Assembly: GCA_966185765.1 (NCBI GenBank)
Contig: CBIFVZ010000003.1
Span: forward strand, 62,001-126,000
Source of the DNA: CBIFVZ01 sp966185765
GTDB lineage: Bacteria > Pseudomonadota > Gammaproteobacteria > Enterobacterales > Enterobacteriaceae
DNA: 64,000 nt
Reading direction: 5' to 3'
Shown here piece by piece: positions 7,407-16,056 of the stretch; the first letter of the stretch is position 1; every line of letters begins with the position of its first letter. A program made the translations under genes and the position numbers. The notes beneath the pieces are model-generated. The model saw only the letters and a program-made list of their open reading frames with translations. It had not been told where the DNA came from and did not search any database.

Positions 7407-8516
7407 ATGGTCTCTTGGGCAAACAAATGGTTAGCAGGCGCTGTTGCGGGCGCGCTGATGGCGGTAGGCGGCACGGCGGTAGCGCAGGAGAAAACGCTGC
7501 ATATTTACAACTGGTCCGACTATATCGCGCCGGATACGCTGGCCAATTTCACGAAAGAAACCGGCATTAAAGTGGTGTATGACGTTTTTGATTCCAACGA
7601 GGTGCTGGAAGGTAAACTGATGGCAGGCAGCACCGGTTTTGATCTGGTAGTGCCGTCGGCAAGTTTCCTTGAGCGCCAGCTTGGTGCTGGCGTGTTTCAG
7701 CCGCTGGATAAAAGCAAACTACCGGGCTGGAAAAACCTCGATCCGGAATTACTTAAACTGGTGGCCCAGCATGACCCGGACAACAAATACGCACTGCCGT
7801 ATATGTGGGCGACCACCGGTATTGGCTATAACGTTGACAAGGTAAAAGCGGCACTTGGCAAAGATGCGCCGGTGGACAGTTGGGATTTGGTGCTCAAACC
7901 TGAAAACCTGGCGAAGCTCAAGTCCTGCGGCGTGGCTTTCCTTGATGCGCCGGAAGAAATTTTTGCTACCGTGCTTAACTATCTTGGCAAGGACCCGAAC
8001 AGCAATAAAGCGGATGATTATACGGGGCCGGCAACCGACCTGCTGCTGAAGCTGCGCCCAAATGTGCGTTATTTCCATTCGTCCCAGTACATTAACGATC
8101 TCGCTAATGGTGATATTTGTGTAGCCATTGGCTGGGCAGGCGACGTATGGCAGGCGTCTAACCGTGCTAAAGAGGCGAAAAACGGCGTGAATGTGTCCTT
8201 CTCCATTCCGAAAGAGGGGGCGATGGCCTTCTTTGACGTCTTCGCGATGCCCGCTGATGCCAAAAACAAAGACGAAGCTTACGCATTTTTGAACTACCTG
8301 CTGCGCCCGGAGGTCATTGCCAGCATCAGCAACCATGTGTTCTACGCCAATGCGAACAAAGAGGCCACGAAACTTGTGGATGCGCAGGTGCGTGATAATC
8401 CAGGCATCTATCCTCCGCCGGACGTGCGCGCCAGAATGTTCACGCTTAAGGTACAGGACCCGAAACTTGACCGCGTGCGCACTCGCGCATGGACGAAGGT
8501 TAAAAGCGGCAAATAA
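7407..8516 (+). CDS. potF: Putrescine-binding periplasmic protein PotF
   Basis: 369 residues (E. coli 370). The Sec signal peptide ends about residue 26 (GGTAVAQ/EKTLHIYNWSDYIAP). The mature protein is a type II periplasmic binding protein. The ligand-pocket segments NWSDYIAPDT, VVPSASFLERQ, AIGWAGDVWQAS and FFDVFAMPADAKN are those of PotF. It delivers putrescine to the PotGHI permease. It is the first gene of a four-gene operon; potG starts 110 bp downstream. Confidence 0.97.
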   Translation: MVSWANKWLAGAVAGALMAVGGTAVAQEKTLHIYNWSDYIAPDTLANFTKETGIKVVYDVFDSNEVLEGKLMAGSTGFDLVVPSASFLERQLGAGVFQPLDKSKLPGWKNLDPELLKLVAQHDPDNKYALPYMWATTGIGYNVDKVKAALGKDAPVDSWDLVLKPENLAKLKSCGVAFLDAPEEIFATVLNYLGKDPNSNKADDYTGPATDLLLKLRPNVRYFHSSQYINDLANGDICVAIGWAGDVWQASNRAKEAKNGVNVSFSIPKEGAMAFFDVFAMPADAKNKDEAYAFLNYLLRPEVIASISNHVFYANANKEATKLVDAQVRDNPGIYPPPDVRARMFTLKVQDPKLDRVRTRAWTKVKSGK

Positions 8517-8626
8517 TTTTCTCATACAGACAGCGGCCAGGGCAGCACGTTTGCCCTGGCTGTTTTACATTCGTGCGGCAGGTTCTGCGCACAGGTTTTT
8601 GGCTTTGAGCCGGAGAACACACTGAA

Positions 8627-9760
8627 GTGAACGACGCAATTCCCCATCCTCAGGCGAAATCCCGCAAGGCGCTCACCCCGCTGCTGGAAATCCGTAACCT
8701 GACCAAATCGTTTGACGGCCAGCATGCTGTTGATGATGTCAGCCTGACTATTTATAAGGGCGAGATTTTCGCGCTACTGGGGGCTTCCGGGTGCGGTAAG
8801 TCGACGCTATTACGTATGCTGGCGGGATTTGAACAGCCGAGCGCCGGGCAGATCATGCTCGATGGCGTGGATATGGCGCATGTGCCGCCGTATAAGCGAC
8901 CTATTAATATGATGTTCCAGTCCTATGCATTATTTCCCCATATGACGGTGGAGCAGAACATTGCATTTGGCCTTAAACAGGATAAGTTGCCGCGCGCCGA
9001 AATAACCCAGCGCGTGGAGGAGATGTTGGGCCTGGTACACATGCAGGAGTTTGCTAAGCGTAAACCGCATCAGCTCTCCGGCGGCCAGCGCCAGCGTGTG
9101 GCGTTAGCACGAAGCCTCGCCAAACGTCCGCGCCTGTTGCTGCTGGACGAACCGATGGGCGCACTGGATAAAAAACTGCGCGACCGCATGCAGCTTGAGG
9201 TGGTGGATATTCTTGAACGCGTGGGGGTGACCTGTGTGATGGTCACGCACGACCAGGAAGAAGCCATGACGATGGCCGGACGTATTGCCATCATGAACCG
9301 CGGTAAGTTTGTGCAAATTGGCGAGCCGGAAGAGATTTACGAGCATCCAACTACCCGTTACAGCGCGGAGTTTATTGGCTCGGTGAATGTGTTTGAAGGG
9401 ATACTCAAAGCGCGTCTTGAAGACGGCCTGGTGATCGATTCACCGTTGTTGACGCATCCGCTTAAAGTCGATGCAGACGCGGCAGTGGTAGACGGTGTGC
9501 CGGTCAGCGTGGCGCTGCGTCCTGAAAAAATTATGCTGTGCGACGCTCCGCCGGCTGACGGCTACAACTTTGCCGTAGGCGAAGTGACGCATATTGCCTA
9601 CCTGGGCGATCTCTCTATTTATCATGTGCGTCTTAAAAGCGGTCTGGTTATCAGTGCGCAGTTACAAAACGCGCACCGTTACCGTAAAGGCACGCCGACC
9701 TGGGGCGACGAAGTGCAGTTGTGCTGGGATGCCGACAGCTGCGTTGTACTGATGGTATAG
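8627..9760 (+). CDS. potG: Putrescine ABC transporter ATP-binding protein PotG
   Basis: 377 residues from a GTG start, the E. coli length. Walker A is GASGCGKSTLL, the ABC signature is LSGGQRQRVALARSL, Walker B is LLLLDEPMGALD, and the switch histidine follows in VMVTHDQEEAM. A C-terminal TOBE domain (about 290-377) follows the nucleotide-binding domain. It energises putrescine uptake with PotF, PotH and PotI. Confidence 0.97.
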   Translation: MNDAIPHPQAKSRKALTPLLEIRNLTKSFDGQHAVDDVSLTIYKGEIFALLGASGCGKSTLLRMLAGFEQPSAGQIMLDGVDMAHVPPYKRPINMMFQSYALFPHMTVEQNIAFGLKQDKLPRAEITQRVEEMLGLVHMQEFAKRKPHQLSGGQRQRVALARSLAKRPRLLLLDEPMGALDKKLRDRMQLEVVDILERVGVTCVMVTHDQEEAMTMAGRIAIMNRGKFVQIGEPEEIYEHPTTRYSAEFIGSVNVFEGILKARLEDGLVIDSPLLTHPLKVDADAAVVDGVPVSVALRPEKIMLCDAPPADGYNFAVGEVTHIAYLGDLSIYHVRLKSGLVISAQLQNAHRYRKGTPTWGDEVQLCWDADSCVVLMV

Positions 9761-9767
9761 GGGGCTG

Positions 9768-10712
9768 ATGGTGAGCCAGATTTCCGAACGCGCGGCAACG
9801 GCGAAGCCAACGCTACTTCAGCGTCTGGGCTTGTCTCAGGGGCGCAGGTTGGTGATTGCCTTCCCGTACCTGTGGCTGATTCTGCTGTTCTTTTTGCCAT
9901 TTCTCATTGTATTCAAAATCAGCCTGGCAGAAATGGTGCGTGCCATTCCGCCCTACAGTGACCTGGTAAGCTGGGCCGACGGTCAGTTGTCGATTGCTCT
10001 GAACTTGGGCAATTTCCTGCAACTGACTGACGATCCGCTTTATTTTGACGCCTGGTTACAGTCGCTCCAGGTAGCGGGGATCTCCACGCTGTGCTGTTTG
10101 CTGCTGGGCTATCCGCTGGCCTGGGCGGTGGCGCACAGCAGCGCCAGTATGCGCAATATCCTGCTGTTACTGGTGATTCTGCCGTCCTGGACGTCATTTC
10201 TGATTCGCGTTTACGCGTGGATGGGCATCCTTAAAGAGAACGGTGTGCTCAATAACGTGCTGGAGTGGTTGGGGGTGATAGACCAGCCGCTGGCGATTTT
10301 GCACACCAACCTGGCAGTTTATATCGGTATTGTTTATGCCTATCTGCCGTTTATGGTGCTGCCGATTTACACCGCGCTCACGCGTATTGACTACTCCCTG
10401 GTGGAGGCTGCACAGGACCTCGGCGCCAGGCCACTCAAAACCTTTTTCCAGGTGATTGTGCCGCTCACCAAAGGCGGGATTATTGCAGGCTCCATGCTGG
10501 TATTTATCCCGGCGGTGGGTGAGTTTGTGATACCGGAGCTGCTCGGCGGGCCGGACAGCATTATGATTGGCCGCGTACTGTGGCAGGAGTTCTTTAACAA
10601 TCGTGACTGGCCGGTGGCTTCGGCGGTGGCAATTACGATGCTGCTTATCCTGATTGTGCCAATTCTCTGGTTCCATAAGCACCAGAACAAAAGCGTGGGA
10701 GAACACGGATGA
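9768..10712 (+). CDS. potH: Putrescine ABC transporter permease PotH
   Basis: 314 residues with about six membrane segments; E. coli PotH is 317. The cytoplasmic EAA loop that contacts the ATPase is visible as VEAAQDLGARPLKTFFQVIVPL. The first 30 residues diverge from K-12, as is usual for this N-terminus. It starts 7 bp after potG and overlaps potI by four bases (ATGA), so the operon is translationally coupled. A GTG at 9771 is an alternative start. Confidence 0.96.
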   Translation: MVSQISERAATAKPTLLQRLGLSQGRRLVIAFPYLWLILLFFLPFLIVFKISLAEMVRAIPPYSDLVSWADGQLSIALNLGNFLQLTDDPLYFDAWLQSLQVAGISTLCCLLLGYPLAWAVAHSSASMRNILLLLVILPSWTSFLIRVYAWMGILKENGVLNNVLEWLGVIDQPLAILHTNLAVYIGIVYAYLPFMVLPIYTALTRIDYSLVEAAQDLGARPLKTFFQVIVPLTKGGIIAGSMLVFIPAVGEFVIPELLGGPDSIMIGRVLWQEFFNNRDWPVASAVAITMLLILIVPILWFHKHQNKSVGEHG

Positions 10713-11554
10713 ATAATCTGCCTGTAGTACGCTCGCCGTGGCGTATCCTGATTCTGGTGCTGGGATTCACCTTTTTGTATGCGCCGATGTTGATGCTGGT
10801 GGTGTACTCCTTTAACAGCTCAAAGCTGGTGACGGTGTGGGCAGGCTGGTCCACGCGCTGGTACGGTGAGCTGTTTCGCGATACCGAGATGATGAGCGCC
10901 GTTGGCCTGAGCTTAACTATTGCGGCCTGTGCAGCCACGATGGCGGTGATCCTCGGCACTATCGCTGCGGTTATTATGGTGCGCTTTGGTCGCTTTCGCG
11001 GCAGCCGTGGCTTTGCCTTTATGCTTACCGCACCGCTGGTGATGCCGGATGTGATTACCGGGTTGTCGCTGTTGCTGCTGTTTGTCGCACTTGGCCATGC
11101 GTTTGGCTGGCCTGCTAACCGTGGCATGCTGACTATCTGGCTTGCGCACGTGACCTTCTGCATGGCCTACGTGTCGGTGGTGATAAGCGCGCGTCTGCGT
11201 GAACTGGACCGCTCCATTGAGGAAGCGGCGCTGGATCTGGGGGCGACGCCGCTTAAGGTGTTTTTCACCATCACGCTGCCGATGATTGCGCCCGCGATCG
11301 TTTCCGGTTGGCTACTGGCGTTTACGCTCTCACTGGATGATCTGGTCATTGCGAGCTTTGTTTCCGGTCCTGGGGCGACCACGCTGCCAATGCTGGTGTT
11401 CTCCAACGTGCGCATGGGTGTGAACCCGGAGATTAACGCGTTGGCGACCTTGATTCTGGCCGTAGTGGGTGTAGTAGGCCTTATTGCGTGGTGGATGATG
11501 TCGCGGGCAGAAAAGCAGCGGTTGCGCGATATTCAGCGCGCCGGACGTGGCTGA
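10709..11554 (+). CDS. potI: Putrescine ABC transporter permease PotI
   Basis: 281 residues, as in E. coli. Six membrane segments are apparent. The EAA loop reads IEEAALDLGATPLKVFFTITLPM. It forms the membrane channel with PotH. Overlap of four bases with potH; ybjO follows 81 bp later, probably after readthrough. Confidence 0.97.
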   Translation: MNNLPVVRSPWRILILVLGFTFLYAPMLMLVVYSFNSSKLVTVWAGWSTRWYGELFRDTEMMSAVGLSLTIAACAATMAVILGTIAAVIMVRFGRFRGSRGFAFMLTAPLVMPDVITGLSLLLLFVALGHAFGWPANRGMLTIWLAHVTFCMAYVSVVISARLRELDRSIEEAALDLGATPLKVFFTITLPMIAPAIVSGWLLAFTLSLDDLVIASFVSGPGATTLPMLVFSNVRMGVNPEINALATLILAVVGVVGLIAWWMMSRAEKQRLRDIQRAGRG

Positions 11555-11635
11555 ACGCGCTGAAATCTGCCATGATTGCATCGGCATCACCATCAGGGTG
11601 GTGTCGGTGTTTCGCAGGAAGCCTGAAGCCAGCAA

Positions 11636-12103
11636 ATGTTAAACAAGCAAACCCCGTCTCACGCAAAACTCAATCCACCGGTACTGGTCATGGTGGCCGC
11701 CACGGCTATCATTCTCACCCGGGGACTCGATCTTTTTATGGTTTTCGACATGATGGGGGTACGCGGGCTGCGTGAGTTAATTCAACGTAGTGCGCAGACA
11801 TGGGCGCTGACGCTGGTGTTTCTCAGTAGCCTGCTGGTGTTGTGTATTGAGTTTCGCTGTGCTTTTGTGATTATGAAAGGGCGCAACTGGGGGCGCTGGC
11901 TGTTTCTCATTACCCAGATAATCTCTTCTGTTTACCTGATGTCCGCGTCGCTCGGCTGGGGTTACCCGGAGTTGTTCAGCATGGCTGGTGAAACGCCCGT
12001 TGAAATTTTCGAAGCGCTGGTGACGAAAAAGCTGCCGGATATACTGGTCCTGTTTCTGTTATTTATTCCTCCCCGTAGTCGACTTTTTTTCCGGGTGCAC
12101 TGA
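11636..12103 (+). CDS. ybjO: Inner-membrane protein YbjO (DUF2593)
   Basis: 155 residues with four predicted membrane helices (about 17-38, 52-72, 85-105, 128-150); E. coli YbjO is about 162. The conserved core includes ILTRGLDLFMVFDMMGVRGLRE and FVIMKGRNWGRWLFL. It follows potI and precedes rlmC by 48 bp. Function unknown. Confidence 0.9.
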   Translation: MLNKQTPSHAKLNPPVLVMVAATAIILTRGLDLFMVFDMMGVRGLRELIQRSAQTWALTLVFLSSLLVLCIEFRCAFVIMKGRNWGRWLFLITQIISSVYLMSASLGWGYPELFSMAGETPVEIFEALVTKKLPDILVLFLLFIPPRSRLFFRVH

Positions 12104-12151
12104 GTGTCGGTGGTGGTACAATCAGCGCCGTTTTTCTCGGGGTTCTGACTT

Positions 12152-13945
12152 ATGCAATGTGCACTCTACAATGCCGGGCGCTGCCGTTCCTGCCAGTGGC
12201 TGGAGCAATCCGTGTCTCAACAGCTGGCAGCCAAAATGAACGACCTGCACCATCTGCTCGCCGGGCAGGCGGTGAAGGAGTGGTGTGCGCCAGTCAGCGG
12301 CCCCGAGACAGGTTTTCGTAATAAGGCAAAAATGGTGGTTAGCGGCAGTGTGGAGCGCCCGTTACTCGGCATGCTGCGCCGTGACGGCACGGCTGAAGAT
12401 CTCACCGACTGCCCGCTGTATCCTGCTTCTTTCTCACCTGTTTTTGCACAATTAAAGCCGTTTATCGCCCGTGCAGGGCTAACGCCGTATAACGTGGAGC
12501 GTCGTCGCGGCGAGCTTAAATACCTGCTTCTTACCGAAAGTCAGCTGGATGGCGGCATGATGCTGCGTTTTGTGCTGCGTTCTGAGAGTAAACTTGCTCA
12601 GCTGCGTGCCGCGCTGCCGTGGTTACAGGCGCAGCTACCGCAGCTTAAGGTCATCAGCGTTAATATTCAGCCGGTGCACATGGCGATTATGGAAGGCGAG
12701 CAGGAAATCTGGCTTACGGAGCAGCAGGCGCTGGCAGAGCGCTTTAACGGTGTGCCGCTGTGGATCCGCCCGCAGAGTTTTTTTCAGACCAACCCGCAGG
12801 TTGCTGCAGCGCTCTACGCTACCGCACGTGACTGGGTACGCACACTCCCGGTGACGCATATGTGGGATCTGTTTTGTGGCGTAGGGGGGTTCGGGCTGCA
12901 TTGTGCCACGCCACAAATGACGTTAACCGGTATCGAAATTGCGCCGCAGGCTATTGAATGCGGCCCCGAGACAGGTTTTCGTAATAAGGCAAAAATGGTG
13001 GTTAGCGGCAGTGTGGAGCGCCCGTTACTCGGCATGCTGCGCCGTGACGGCACGGCTGAAGATCTCACCGACTGCCCGCTGTATCCTGCTTCTTTCTCAC
13101 CTGTTTTTGCACAATTAAAGCCGTTTATCGCCCGTGCAGGGCTAACGCCGTATAACGTGGAGCGTCGTCGCGGCGAGCTTAAATACCTGCTTCTTACCGA
13201 AAGTCAGCTGGATGGCGGCATGATGCTGCGTTTTGTGCTGCGTTCTGAGAGTAAACTTGCTCAGCTGCGTGCCGCGCTGCCGTGGTTACAGGCGCAGCTA
13301 CCGCAGCTTAAGGTCATCAGCGTTAATATTCAGCCGGTGCACATGGCGATTATGGAAGGCGAGCAGGAAATCTGGCTTACGGAGCAGCAGGCGCTGGCAG
13401 AGCGCTTTAACGGTGTGCCGCTGTGGATCCGCCCGCAGAGTTTTTTTCAGACCAACCCGCAGGTTGCTGCAGCGCTCTACGCTACCGCACGTGACTGGGT
13501 ACGCACACTCCCGGTGACGCATATGTGGGATCTGTTTTGTGGCGTAGGGGGGTTCGGGCTGCATTGTGCCACGCCACAAATGACGTTAACCGGTATCGAA
13601 ATTGCGCCGCAGGCTATTGAATGCGCGCAGCGTTCTGCTAAGGCGCTGGGGCTTGCGGATAATCTTACGTTCCAGGCGCTGGATTCGACTCAGTTCGCGC
13701 TCACGCAGCAGGCTATTCCGGATCTGGTTTTAGTTAATCCGCCCCGGCGTGGTATTGGCGCGCCGTTGTGTAATTACCTGAGTAATATGGCGCCGCGCTG
13801 GATTGTTTATTCCAGTTGTAACGCGCAAAGCATGGCGCAGGATGTGCGGCGGCTGACGCAATACCGCATTGTGCGAACACAGCTTTTTGATATGTTCCCC
13901 CATACCGCGCATTATGAAGTGCTGACATTGCTGGAAAGGGCATAA
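12152..13945 (+). CDS. rlmC: 23S rRNA (uracil-747-C5)-methyltransferase RlmC with internal 221-residue tandem duplication
   Basis: 597 residues, against about 375 for the family. Residues 50-270 are repeated exactly as 271-491, encoded by a 663-bp perfect direct repeat that keeps the frame. Normal features are present: the [4Fe-4S] cysteines C3, C11, C14 and C87 (duplicated at 308); the S-adenosylmethionine motif DLFCGVGGFG at 239-248 (again at 460-469); NPPR at 529-532; and the nucleophile cysteine in VYSSCNAQ at 556. Removing one copy restores a standard RlmC. The native enzyme methylates U747 of 23S rRNA. Whether the enlarged protein folds or works cannot be told from sequence. The duplication is either recent or an assembly error. 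Confidence 0.93.
   Translation: MQCALYNAGRCRSCQWLEQSVSQQLAAKMNDLHHLLAGQAVKEWCAPVSGPETGFRNKAKMVVSGSVERPLLGMLRRDGTAEDLTDCPLYPASFSPVFAQLKPFIARAGLTPYNVERRRGELKYLLLTESQLDGGMMLRFVLRSESKLAQLRAALPWLQAQLPQLKVISVNIQPVHMAIMEGEQEIWLTEQQALAERFNGVPLWIRPQSFFQTNPQVAAALYATARDWVRTLPVTHMWDLFCGVGGFGLHCATPQMTLTGIEIAPQAIECGPETGFRNKAKMVVSGSVERPLLGMLRRDGTAEDLTDCPLYPASFSPVFAQLKPFIARAGLTPYNVERRRGELKYLLLTESQLDGGMMLRFVLRSESKLAQLRAALPWLQAQLPQLKVISVNIQPVHMAIMEGEQEIWLTEQQALAERFNGVPLWIRPQSFFQTNPQVAAALYATARDWVRTLPVTHMWDLFCGVGGFGLHCATPQMTLTGIEIAPQAIECAQRSAKALGLADNLTFQALDSTQFALTQQAIPDLVLVNPPRRGIGAPLCNYLSNMAPRWIVYSSCNAQSMAQDVRRLTQYRIVRTQLFDMFPHTAHYEVLTLLERA
12297..13625 (+). repeat. Perfect 663-bp tandem duplication inside rlmC
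   Basis: Bases 12297-12962 are repeated at 12960-13625 (period 663 bp), with a 3-bp GCG shared at the junction. All six reading frames give identical peptides in both units, so there is no visible divergence. The unit is a multiple of three and leaves the reading frame open. Confidence 0.97.
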
Positions 13946-14001
13946 GTCTGGAGTAGCCAGAGTATCAAGACTTGCCAAAGAAGCGGGTAGTACAAAAATT
14001 A

Positions 14002-14018
14002 GGCGGCTCATAGCCGCC
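14002..14018 (-). terminator. Terminator of artJ
   Basis: GGCGGCT/AGCCGCC hairpin just after the artJ stop; on the minus strand it is followed by TAATTTTTG. Confidence 0.8.
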
Positions 14019-14026
14019 GAAAATCG

Positions 14027-14758
14027 TTATTCAGGGAACCACTGGTCGCTGATTTTCTGGTAAGTGCCATCAGCTTTGATGGCTGCCAGCGCATTGTTCA
14101 GTTTTTCCAGCAGTGCTTTATTATCCGGGCGAACCGCGATGCCCAGGCCTGTGCCAAAGTACTGCGGGTCGGTTACTTTCTCGGTCGCCGGACCCAGCTG
14201 CGGGTTGGTTTTCAGCCATTCATTCACGACAGCGGTGTCACCAAATACGCCGTCAAGACGGCCACTTTTCAGGTCGATAATGGCGGTCTGGTAGCTGTCA
14301 TAAGCCACCGTTTTCACTTCCGGGTGTTTTTCCTGCAAATACTTCTGGTGCGTGGTGCCGTTTTCCATGCCGATGCGCTTGCCCTTGAGCTGAGAGAAGC
14401 TGGTGTATTCCCCTTTTTTCGCCACCACTAACGCCGAGTTGGCGTAATACGGGTTGGTGAACGTCACCTGCTTACTGCGCTCAGGCGTGATATCCATACC
14501 TGAAATGACGGCGTCATATTTACGGAATTTCAGGGCCGGAATCAGGCTGTCAAACGCCTGGTTAGTGAAAGTGCACTCTGCCTGCATTTGCTTACACAGC
14601 GCTTTTGCCAGATCCATATCAAAGCCAACAATCTGGTTGTTCGCATCCAGAGATTCAAAAGGCGGGTAAGTCGCTGAAGAAGCGAAACGGATTTTTTCTG
14701 CTGCGCTGGCGTTGAAGGCAACTGCAGCAAGGGCAGCGGCCAGAAGATATTTTTTCAT
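14027..14758 (-). CDS. artJ: Arginine-binding periplasmic protein ArtJ
   Basis: 243 residues, the E. coli length. Signal peptide MKKYLLAAALAAVAFNASA is followed by the SBP_bac_3 fold starting AEKIRFASSATYPPFESLDANNQIVGFDMDLAKALC. ArtJ is the high-affinity L-arginine receptor for the ArtQMP transporter. It is a separate transcription unit behind artM, with its own ArgR operator, as in K-12. About 60-70 per cent similar by eye to ArtI encoded 2 kb away. Confidence 0.96.
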   Translation of the reverse strand: MKKYLLAAALAAVAFNASAAEKIRFASSATYPPFESLDANNQIVGFDMDLAKALCKQMQAECTFTNQAFDSLIPALKFRKYDAVISGMDITPERSKQVTFTNPYYANSALVVAKKGEYTSFSQLKGKRIGMENGTTHQKYLQEKHPEVKTVAYDSYQTAIIDLKSGRLDGVFGDTAVVNEWLKTNPQLGPATEKVTDPQYFGTGLGIAVRPDNKALLEKLNNALAAIKADGTYQKISDQWFPE

Positions 14759-14829
14759 TATGCAGTTCTCGTCTGTCAGTATTATTTTGTGAATGACCGG
14801 AAACCGGCAGGGTTATCACTATGCCATTG

Positions 14830-14868
14830 TTTGAATTTTCATTCAAATATTAAGCATAAATATTGATT
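14830..14868 (-). promoter_or_regulatory. Tandem ARG boxes (ArgR operator) of artJ
   Basis: TTTGAATTTTCATTCAAA (14830-14847) is a full match to the ARG box consensus WNTGAATWWWWATTCANW. A weaker second box, TAAGCATAAATATTGATT (14851-14868), follows with the canonical 3-bp spacing. In E. coli artJ is strongly repressed by arginine-bound ArgR; the sites lie about 70-110 bp before the start codon. Confidence 0.9.
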
Positions 14869-15387
14869 TGCGGGAGAAGGCGGCCCGGGTTCTGATGTTT
14901 ATCACCTGGGTATTTTCATGGATAGAAGTGCTTAAAGCGGTTCTGACAGCGACATTTATCGCGATTGAAAGGCACAGGCGTACAGTGTGGGGTTGCTGAC
15001 TCCCACTGAAATCGGCGAACCGGGGGCCAAAAGATAAGGTCAGCCCGTCATGGATGGCGGGCTGAGGCGGCAACATTGCCGCAGGCACTGGTCCCGAAGG
15101 GGCGAGGCCCAGGGATGGGCCGAATAAACAGAATGTCGAGTCGAGCCGGCCGCAGGTTAAGGGCCGGGAGGGGAGCGCACCGCGAAGCGGCGATGTCGTT
15201 GCGGGCCACCGCAGATTGCAAAGAAGGCCGCGCCAGCCCGCTTTGCCCGTTCACTGCGAATGAAGGCTCGTTCATCATCGGGCGTTACGTGAACAGACTA
15301 TTCCACAAACCACAACGTTACTGACAGCCACCCAGTTTCAAGTGAACGGAACACCTACGGCACCGTAATTACTTCGCGCAGCGCAAA
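14869..15387. other. GC-rich, hairpin-rich intergenic region between artJ and artM
   Basis: 629 bp separate artM from artJ, and most is not explained by the ArgR site. At least four stems are visible: 15041-15064 (10-bp stem, loop TGGA), 15067-15082 (6-bp stem), 15106-15121 (GGCCCA/TGGGCC, loop GGGA) and 15146-15167 (CCGGCC/GGCCGG). GC content is higher than in the flanking genes. Short frames on both strands (for example 15076-15324 plus and 15048-15278 minus) look like shadows, with no recognisable domain. It could be a structured RNA, or a dispersed intergenic repeat. Confidence 0.6.
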
Positions 15388-16056
15388 TTAATTACGTCGT
15401 TCAAACGCCAGCGCACGCCGCTCAATCACACGCATCAACAGTGTCAGCAGGCCATTAACCACCAGATAAACCAGCCCGGCTGCACCAAACACCATCACAT
15501 CATAGGTGCGGCCATACAGCAGCTGGCCGTAACCCATGACTTCCATCAGCGTAATGGTGTAGGCCAGAGACGTACTCTTGAAGACCAGCACCACTTCGTT
15601 GGAATAGGAGGAGAGGGCGCGCTTAAGTGCATAGGGCAGCAGAATAGCAAGCGTATCTTTGCGGCGCATACCCAGTGCCTGGCACGACTGCCACTGGCCT
15701 TCTGGAATGGCGCGCACGGCACCGTGGAACAGCAGTGTTGTATAGGCGGCGCTGTTGAGCGACAGGGCTATCAGGGCGCACAACCAAGGCTCAGACAGTA
15801 AGTGCCACAGCCACGGATAGTGCTGTAAAGACGGGAACTGGCCCGGCCCGTAGTAAATCAGGAAGATTTGCACCAACAGCGGCGTACCGGTGAAAAGCGT
15901 AATATAAGCGCGCACCACCAGAGACAGCACCGGCGTTTTCAGCGTCAGGATCGCGGTGAAAATCAGTGACAGCACCAGCGCTACTGCAATAGAGGCCACG
16001 GTCAGCGTCAGACTGGTGTGCAGTCCCTTCATTAGCCCAGGTAAATACTCAAGCAT
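15388..16056 (-). CDS. artM: Arginine ABC transporter permease ArtM
   Basis: 222 residues (E. coli 222), a HisM-type permease with about five membrane segments. The EAA loop reads GAVRAIPEGQWQSCQALGMRRKDTLAILLP. It overlaps the end of artQ by one base and pairs with ArtQ as the membrane component. It is the last gene of artPIQM. Confidence 0.95.
   Translation of the reverse strand: MLEYLPGLMKGLHTSLTLTVASIAVALVLSLIFTAILTLKTPVLSLVVRAYITLFTGTPLLVQIFLIYYGPGQFPSLQHYPWLWHLLSEPWLCALIALSLNSAAYTTLLFHGAVRAIPEGQWQSCQALGMRRKDTLAILLPYALKRALSSYSNEVVLVFKSTSLAYTITLMEVMGYGQLLYGRTYDVMVFGAAGLVYLVVNGLLTLLMRVIERRALAFERRN

Noticed and set aside
15076..15324. 82-residue plus-strand frame in the artJ-artM gap
   Set aside because: Overlaps several hairpins, no ribosome site, and no known protein pattern; treated as noncoding structure.
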